This document shows, piece after piece, positions 58,959-64,000 of a stretch of DNA of 64,000 nt. The first letter of the stretch is position 1, and each line of letters opens with the position of its first letter. The notes below the pieces were generated by a model, which saw only the letters and a list, made by a program, of their open reading frames with translations, was not told where the DNA came from and made no database searches. A program made the position numbers and the translations under genes. The stretch is from Dillenia suffruticosa (lineage: Eukaryota > Streptophyta > Magnoliopsida > Dilleniales > Dilleniaceae), in NCBI GenBank assembly GCA_033439265.1, contig JAVTVX010000012.1, forward strand, positions 13,055,501 to 13,119,500. Reading direction: 5' to 3'.

Positions 58959-59406
58959 CTGCAGTACAGAAGATGCAGGTGAGCTCTCGCAGGGAAAAGC
59001 CGGTCGCGGGCTCGCGGGCCGTCACGGGCTCGCAGGCCGGTGGGCTGGCTGCTAGCGGGCTGGCCCGCTGGTGGCTCACGGGCTAGGGCTCGCTCTGGGT
59101 CACGAGCTGGGTCGCGCGCTGGGTCGCGCGCTGGCTCGCGCTGGGTCGCGCGCTGGCTCTTGCTGGGACGCGAGCTGGGTCGTGAGCTGGGTCGAGCAGG
59201 GGTAGCGCGCTAGCTCGCTGGAGATCGCGAGCTGTGGCGCGCTGGGCTCGCGGGAGATCGCGAGCTGTGGCGTGCTGGGCTCCGCGTTAGGAGGCAGCGC
59301 TCGCGTGGAGGAAGGAGCTGCTCGCGGGAGGGCGCTGGAGCAGTGGGCGGCGTGCTGTGGCAGGAGAGAGGCCGTGGCGGAGAAGAGAAAGAGAGAAAGA
59401 GGGAAA

Positions 59407-59438
<32 letters not shown>

Positions 59439-59445
59439 TATAGAC

Positions 59446-59468
59446 AATTAGGGCTTTAAGCCCTAATT
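59446..59468 (-). promoter_or_regulatory. Perfect inverted repeat near start of LTR C
   Basis: AATTAGGGCTT-T-AAGCCCTAATT, 11-bp arms, about 50-70 bp from the LTR start. It shares AATTAGGGCT/AGCCCTAATT with element B's second palindrome. Confidence 0.65.
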
Positions 59469-59517
59469 TAAAATTTTCTTTTTTTTTTTTTTTTTTTTTT
59501 TGTCTTCTGGTGTTACA

Positions 59518-59535
59518 TTTTCTAACCCCCTAAAT
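59518..59535 (-). promoter_or_regulatory. Polypurine tract of element C
   Basis: Sense TTTAGGGGGTTAGAAAA directly before the 3' LTR; primes plus-strand DNA synthesis. Same type as in B and D. Confidence 0.8.
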
Positions 59536-59564
59536 CAAGTTTCGTCCCCGAAACTAAAAGAAGA

Positions 59565-62500
59565 CTAAACTGCAAATAAATGGGGGTACTGACTCCTCAT
59601 AACCTCCTCGGGCTCCCAGGTCTCCTCCGTGACCTGATCACTTCTCCACAAAACTTTGACTAATGAAATTTCCTTACTCCGTAGCTTCCTGACTTGTCGA
59701 TCTAGAATAGCCACGGGCTGAACTGGAAAACTAAGATCCTCTCGCAACTCAAGAGGTGGAGGCTCAAGTACATGAGAAGGATCGGTCAAGTATTTCCTGA
59801 GTACTGAGACATGGAATACGTCGTGAATACGGGATAGTTCATCTGGCAGCTCCAATCTATATGCCACACTCCCGACCCTCTCAAGGATACGGAAGGGTCC
59901 AATATATCTAAGGCTCAACTTGCCCCGCTGCCTGAACCGTATAACTCCCTTCCAGGGAGATATCCTCAAGAAAACCATATCTCCCGTAGCAAACTCAAGA
60001 GGTCGCCGCCTACGATCAGCATACGTCTTCTGTCTGTCCTGGGCGGTTTTCATCCGCTCACGGATAACCTTAACTTTATCCTTTGTTTGTTTAATTAACT
60101 CAACGCTGCTGAGACGTCGCTCTCCGACCTCATCCCAGCATATCGGGGTGCGGCACTTCCTGCCATATAGTGCCTCATACGGGGGCATCCCTATACTGGC
60201 TTGATAACTGTTATTATATGCGAACTCGACTAGTGGAAGGTGCCGATCCCAACTACCCCGGAAATCCATCACACATGCTCTCAGCATGTCCTCAAGGGTC
60301 TGAATGGTCCTCTCAGACTGGCCGTCCGTCTGAGGGTGATATGCCGTACTGAAATTCAATCTAGTACCCAATGCCTCCTGCAATTTGGGCCAAAACCTAG
60401 ATGTGAACCTGGGGTCCCTATCTGAAACAATCGACACAGGTACCCCGTGAAGTCGAACTATGGTATCAATGTAGAGACGTGCCAACGCCTCTAAAGAATA
60501 GTCACCGCGGATAGGGATAAAATGTGCAGATTTGGTGAGTCGATCGACAATCACCCAAATCGCATCATGCCTTGTAGAAGTCCGCGGTAACCCCATCACG
60601 AAATCCATAGTAATATGCTCCCATTTCCACTCAGGAATAGGAAGAGGCTGCAGTGTGCCTGCTGGACGCTGATGTTCGGCCTTCACCTGCTGGCACACCA
60701 AGCATCGTGCCACAAACTCTGCTATATCCCTCTTCATGCCTGACCACCAATAGCTACCTCTGATGGTCCGATACATCTTCGTACCTCCGGGATGCATAGC
60801 ATATGCAGAAGAATGTGTTTCCTCAAGGATAGCACGCCGAAGATCACTATCGGCCGGAATACACACTCTGTCTCTGAATACCATGAGTCCATCATCAAGG
60901 ACTCTGAAGTCTCCGCCCTCGGCTCTGCGGACTCTATCTGCAATACCCTGGATCTCCTCATCCGTACTCTGGAGCTCCCTGATACGGTCGAACAAAGTCG
61001 GCCTGACCTCAAATCTGGCTAATAAGCCTCCCTGATCATCGTTAGTCAAACTGACTCCTAAGGCTCGGAGTCCCACTAAACAAGAAAGGTAGGCTTTCTC
61101 TGTCAACTGTGAGGATGATGCTGACTTCCGACTCAAAGCATCTGCTACAACGTTTGCCTTGCCCGGATGATAGTCACTAATAAGATCATAGTCTTTCAAT
61201 AACTTCAACCATCTCCTCTGTCTCAAATTCAGCTCTTTTTGGGTAAACAGATATTTCAAACTCTTGTGGTCGGTAAATACCCTGCAGGTTACCCCATAAA
61301 GATAATGCCGCCATATCTTCAACGCGAAGACTATGGCTGCCAACTCTAAATCATGTGTCGGGTAGTTAACCTCGTGTTTCTTCAGCTGTCGCGAGGCATA
61401 CGCAATAACCCGACCATCCTGCATCAGAACACAACCCAATCCCTGTCGGCTAGCATCACTGCATACTGTATACTCCCGACTACTAGTGGGAAGGGCTAAA
61501 ATAGGAGCGGATGTTAACCGTTGTTTGAGCTCCTGAAAACTTGCCTCACAACGGTCATCCCAAACAAACTTGACCCCCTTTTGAGTCAATCTCGACAACG
61601 GAGCAGCTATCCGGGAGAATCCTTCTACAAATCTACGGTAATACCTGGCCAAACCGAGAAAACTACGAATCTCAGTAACTGTTTGTGGCTGCTCCCACTT
61701 CACTATAGCCTCAACCTTCCGCGGATCAACATAAATACCTTCCGCGGAGACAATGTGCCCCAAGAATCCAATTTGTCTTAGCCAAAACTCACATTTTGAG
61801 AATTTGGCATATAGCTGCTTCTCACGGAGTATCTGTAATACCACCCGAAGGTGCTGAACATGATCTTCATCGCTCCGTGAATATATCAAGATATCATCGA
61901 TGAATACGATGACGAACCGATCCAAATAGTCGTGAAAAACTCGGTTCATTAGATCCATAAAAGCAGCTGGGGCATTAGTCAGCCCAAACGGCATGACTAG
62001 AAACTCGTAATGGCCGTATCGGGTGCGAAAAGCTGTCTTGGGCACATCTTCGGCCTGAATCCTCAACTGATGATAACCCGAACGGAGATCAATCTTAGTG
62101 AAAACCTTAGCTCCCTGCAGCTGATCAAACAAGTCATCGATACGAGGCAGGGGATATCGGTTCTTGATGGTGGCTTTGTTCAATTGCCTGTAATCCACAC
62201 AAAGCCGAAATGTACCATCCTTCTTCTTTACAAACAGTACCGGAGTGCCCCAAGGTGAGGTGCTCGGACGAATAAACCCCTTGTCAAGAAGTTCCTGTAA
62301 CTGAGTTTTAAGCTCTCTCAGTTCAGCAGGCGCCATTCTGTATGGCGGAATAGAAATAGGATTGGTCCCCGGTACTAAATCAATCTCGAAATCGAACTCC
62401 CGAACTGGTGGTAATCCGGGAAGCTCCTCGGGGAACACATCTAAAAATTCTTGCACCACAGGGATATCTTCAAGTCTCGGTCCCTCAACGGTGGTGTCGA

Positions 62501-62942
62501 CAACATAAGCCAGATAAGCCGCACAACCATGGCGTACCAAACGTCTGGCCTTCATAACAGAGATAATACTGCGGGGCAACACTCGTCTCTCGCCTCGAAA
62601 TACTAACGGTGGCTGCTCGGACCTCCTAAACTCAACCTCCTTCGTGAAACAATCCACGGAAGCTCGGTGTAAACTCAGCCAATCCATCCCTAGGATGGCA
62701 TCGAAATCCGTGATAGGGAGCGGAATCAGATCTGCCTCTAATATTGTCTCCCCAATTCCGACCTCACAGCTCCTATAGACTGTATCTCGAACAATATGCT
62801 TGTCAAGAGGAGTGACTACCAAAATCTCCGCATCAAGTGGCGAGAGAGGTCTATCAGAATGACAAGCGAACGTATCGCTTACATAGGAAAAATTTGACCC
62901 AGTATCTATGAGAATACGGGCATCGATACCGAATATTCGCAT
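59565..62942 (-). CDS. pol: Gypsy chromovirus pol polyprotein (protease-RT-RNase H-integrase-chromodomain)
   Basis: 1125 residues open from the first ATG, which is probably not the true start because spliced gag would read into it. Protease: DTG at 13-15, ILGMDW at 83-88. RT about 200-395: LCVDYRQLN (247-255), catalytic FIDD (347-350). RNase H about 490-605: D496, E533, D558, D601. Integrase: zinc H710, H717, C747, C750; catalytic D780, D841, E877, the last two 35 apart. GPY/F-type RYIGPFRIL (1012-1020). C-terminal chromodomain-like [18 protein letters not shown] (about 1075-1118), which in chromoviruses steers integration to marked chromatin. Every key residue is intact. Lineage is most like Tekay/Del. 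Confidence 0.95.
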   Translation of the reverse strand: MRIFGIDARILIDTGSNFSYVSDTFACHSDRPLSPLDAEILVVTPLDKHIVRDTVYRSCEVGIGETILEADLIPLPITDFDAILGMDWLSLHRASVDCFTKEVEFRRSEQPPLVFRGERRVLPRSIISVMKARRLVRHGCAAYLAYVVDTTVEGPRLEDIPVVQEFLDVFPEELPGLPPVREFDFEIDLVPGTNPISIPPYRMAPAELRELKTQLQELLDKGFIRPSTSPWGTPVLFVKKKDGTFRLCVDYRQLNKATIKNRYPLPRIDDLFDQLQGAKVFTKIDLRSGYHQLRIQAEDVPKTAFRTRYGHYEFLVMPFGLTNAPAAFMDLMNRVFHDYLDRFVIVFIDDILIYSRSDEDHVQHLRVVLQILREKQLYAKFSKCEFWLRQIGFLGHIVSAEGIYVDPRKVEAIVKWEQPQTVTEIRSFLGLARYYRRFVEGFSRIAAPLSRLTQKGVKFVWDDRCEASFQELKQRLTSAPILALPTSSREYTVCSDASRQGLGCVLMQDGRVIAYASRQLKKHEVNYPTHDLELAAIVFALKIWRHYLYGVTCRVFTDHKSLKYLFTQKELNLRQRRWLKLLKDYDLISDYHPGKANVVADALSRKSASSSQLTEKAYLSCLVGLRALGVSLTNDDQGGLLARFEVRPTLFDRIRELQSTDEEIQGIADRVRRAEGGDFRVLDDGLMVFRDRVCIPADSDLRRAILEETHSSAYAMHPGGTKMYRTIRGSYWWSGMKRDIAEFVARCLVCQQVKAEHQRPAGTLQPLPIPEWKWEHITMDFVMGLPRTSTRHDAIWVIVDRLTKSAHFIPIRGDYSLEALARLYIDTIVRLHGVPVSIVSDRDPRFTSRFWPKLQEALGTRLNFSTAYHPQTDGQSERTIQTLEDMLRACVMDFRGSWDRHLPLVEFAYNNSYQASIGMPPYEALYGRKCRTPICWDEVGERRLSSVELIKQTKDKVKVIRERMKTAQDRQKTYADRRRRPLEFATGDMVFLRISPWKGVIRFRQRGKLSLRYIGPFRILERVGSVAYRLELPDELSRIHDVFHVSVLRKYLTDPSHVLEPPPLELREDLSFPVQPVAILDRQVRKLRSKEISLVKVLWRSDQVTEETWEPEEVMRSQYPHLFAV

Positions 62943-62947
62943 GGTAC

Positions 62948-63140
62948 CTAAAAGTAAGAAAGAAGATCAACGGCATTTAAAATGCGAAGAAAAAGTGAAC
63001 GAATATATATATATATATCAAACTAGTTAAGCTTCTAAAGCTTTAACTAGTCAAAACTGTACATCAACATCATGATATACAATAAGCTCATATAGAAAGT
63101 ACACAAAAGTACTACACTGAGGGGTCTGCGGGAGGATTAC
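62948..63140 (-). promoter_or_regulatory. Intron-like segment between gag and pol (element C)
   Basis: Sense donor ATGG|GTAATCC (GT 63140-63139), pyrimidine-rich acceptor TTCTTTCTTACTTTTAG (ends 62948), 193 bp, A/T-rich with an (AT)n run. The gag stop at 63112 lies inside it. Removal joins ...NPDVIMG with TMRIFGIDA in frame, the exact sequence type found without the segment in element D. Confidence 0.65.
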
Positions 63141-64000
63141 CCATAATAACATCAGGGTTTGCCTGTGCGTCCTCCTGTGTCATCGCAAACACACGAGCCT
63201 GGGCCCTAGGCTGCTGTCGCGACGATCCTGGCACTGTATTACTCCCGGCTGCAGTCCGGGGAGCAGTAAGAGCTGAGTGCACAGGTGCCCCCTGCTGGCC
63301 TGTGCCAGACGTACCAATACGACTCTGTAAAGTCAGTCCTTCCCGACCTAAATCGGGACAGACACTCCTAACGTGCCCTTGTTTCCCACACTGGAAGCAA
63401 GTAACTGGTGCTCTACATGCCCCAAAGGCATGGTGACAATTGCATCTACGGCAGAAGGGCGGTCTCTGTGTAGTAGACTGTGTAGAGACACTAGGGGCTG
63501 GTGCCCCAAAGCCCTGTGGTCGAGGTCCCTGTCCCGGTGCTGCTGGTCTGAAACTAGAAAAACCTCTGGGATATCCAGAACCTCTACCCCTCTTCGAAGA
63601 CTGTCCACCCTGTGACCCAGTCTTCCTCTTCTGGTGATTCTCCCTCTGTCTCGCCTCCGCTCGAACGATCTCCTCCGCCCGATACGCTGAATCAATCACC
63701 TCCGATAGTGTAAAAGAGGGAGTCACCGTCATATATTTCCTGATGCTCAGTTGGAGGCCATCTTCAAACTTGAACCTCAACTGAGCTGGTGTAGCCATAT
63801 CGGGGACAAAGGCCGCTAGTCGTCTAAGCTCAGCCTCGTACTCTGAAACTGACCTCGTCCCCTGACGTAAGTGTAGGAACTCCGTCCTCATCCGGTCCTG
63901 CTGGAACGGGGTAAAGTACCTGCGGTCGAACTCTCGTAAAAAGTCCTCCCACCGCAGGGTCTGTGTGGCACTATCACGGATAGCCTCCCACCACGAGAGG
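63112..64000 (-). CDS. gag: Gypsy chromovirus gag, 5' part outside window
   Basis: Open from the window edge to a stop at 63112; an internal ATG at 63891 is not the start, because LSWWEAIRDSA and LRWEDFLREFDRRYF (63895-64000) continue upstream in frame. The retrotransposon-gag domain continues with FLHLRQGTRSVSEYEAELRR and FKFEDGLQLSIRKYM, then a basic Gly/Arg/Gln/Pro-rich linker and a CCHC zinc knuckle CFQCGKQGHVRSVCP (about 63360-63410) that binds RNA. A second Cys/His cluster (CRRCNCHHAFGAC) lies just before. The last 10 codons (NPPADPSV) are encoded in the intron-like segment and would be absent from a spliced gag-pol product. Confidence 0.92.
   Translation of the reverse strand, partial: LSWWEAIRDSATQTLRWEDFLREFDRRYFTPFQQDRMRTEFLHLRQGTRSVSEYEAELRRLAAFVPDMATPAQLRFKFEDGLQLSIRKYMTVTPSFTLSEVIDSAYRAEEIVRAEARQRENHQKRKTGSQGGQSSKRGRGSGYPRGFSSFRPAAPGQGPRPQGFGAPAPSVSTQSTTQRPPFCRRCNCHHAFGACRAPVTCFQCGKQGHVRSVCPDLGREGLTLQSRIGTSGTGQQGAPVHSALTAPRTAAGSNTVPGSSRQQPRAQARVFAMTQEDAQANPDVIMGNPPADPSV

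Larger units (their letters stand above)
57239..59517 (-). repeat. 3' LTR of element C
   Basis: 2279 bp. Sense order: TGTAACACCAG, A-run, palindrome (59446-59468), GA/CT microsatellite (59410-59440), GC-rich leader with repeated GCTGGGTCGCGCGCTGG-like words (58980-59390), donor CTGCAG|GTAACG (58959/58958), AT-rich body, hairpin 57767-57789, acceptor CTCTCCTCAG (ends 57745). The final 40 bp lack about 25 bp present in the other LTRs. Confidence 0.88.
57239..64000 (-). mobile_element. Gypsy chromovirus element C, coding-intact, 5' end outside window
   Basis: 3' LTR 57239-59517, polypurine tract 59518-59535, an uninterrupted pol frame and a gag frame open to the window edge. Inserted in the 5' LTR of D, so younger than D, which is younger than G. 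No stop or frameshift is seen in 4.4 kb of coding sequence, suggesting a recent and possibly still active copy. Confidence 0.9.

Noticed and set aside
59100..59447. Ser/Ala-rich open frame in LTR of C
   Set aside because: Within the GC-rich leader and GA microsatellite; no counterpart frame in other LTRs.
60734..62258. Plus-strand and second minus-strand frames across the pol gene of C
   Set aside because: Shadows of the real pol frame; no motifs.

Overview
The window reads as transposon-dense nuclear DNA of a flowering plant. It is AT-rich with abrupt GC-rich islands and is almost entirely transposable elements nested inside one another. Evidence is from plant-type families: En/Spm (CACTA) transposase exons, a Sirevirus-like Copia element with a third ORF, chromodomain Gypsy elements (chromoviruses, Tekay/Del-like), a Helitron, and a tRNA-type SINE. 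LTR elements use a Met-tRNA-like primer site (TGGTATCAGAGC type). No rRNA, organellar or bacterial genes and no complete host gene were recognised.

Layout. 1-2449: 3' part of a CACTA element with a six-exon transposase-type gene, + strand. 2450-5548: three exon-like blocks of an unrecognised host gene in AT-rich DNA. 5549-8590: old solo Gypsy LTR, minus. 8591-8948: another CACTA-type end. 9060-9960: Copia pol remnant. From about 10230 to 45398 one decayed Helitron Rep/helicase gene can be followed in five pieces. It is split by a 7.8-kb non-autonomous CACTA element (10510-18289), a SINE with a 16-bp target duplication (18626-18805), a Sirevirus-like Copia element (A, 18878-42217) and a small internally deleted Copia element (F, 43395-45366), and it is finally entered by a Gypsy LTR (G, from 45399). 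Element A itself holds a gag-protease-only Gypsy element (B, 25533-34137) and a solo Gypsy LTR (E, 35861-39235). G is split by Gypsy element D (from 48108, minus), whose 5' LTR is split at 57238/57239 by Gypsy element C (57239 to beyond 64000, minus), the youngest and only coding-intact element.

How the parts work together. C shows the chromovirus plan: gag with a CCHC knuckle, then protease-RT-RNase H-integrase-chromodomain, then the 3' LTR. Gag and pol of C are separated by a 193-bp GT-AG segment. Its removal joins the two in frame, and the related element D carries exactly that joined sequence, so gag:pol balance may be set by splicing. All seven Gypsy LTR copies whose middle is visible also carry a possible leader intron of 1.0-1.55 kb. 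In each, a small hairpin, with compensatory or wobble changes between copies, ends 22-32 nt before the candidate 3' splice site. These two observations are the most novel in the window.

Limits. Identities come from reading motifs by eye; no database or alignment was run. Element borders rest on TG..CA ends and target-site duplications and should be good to a few bases, except where stated.
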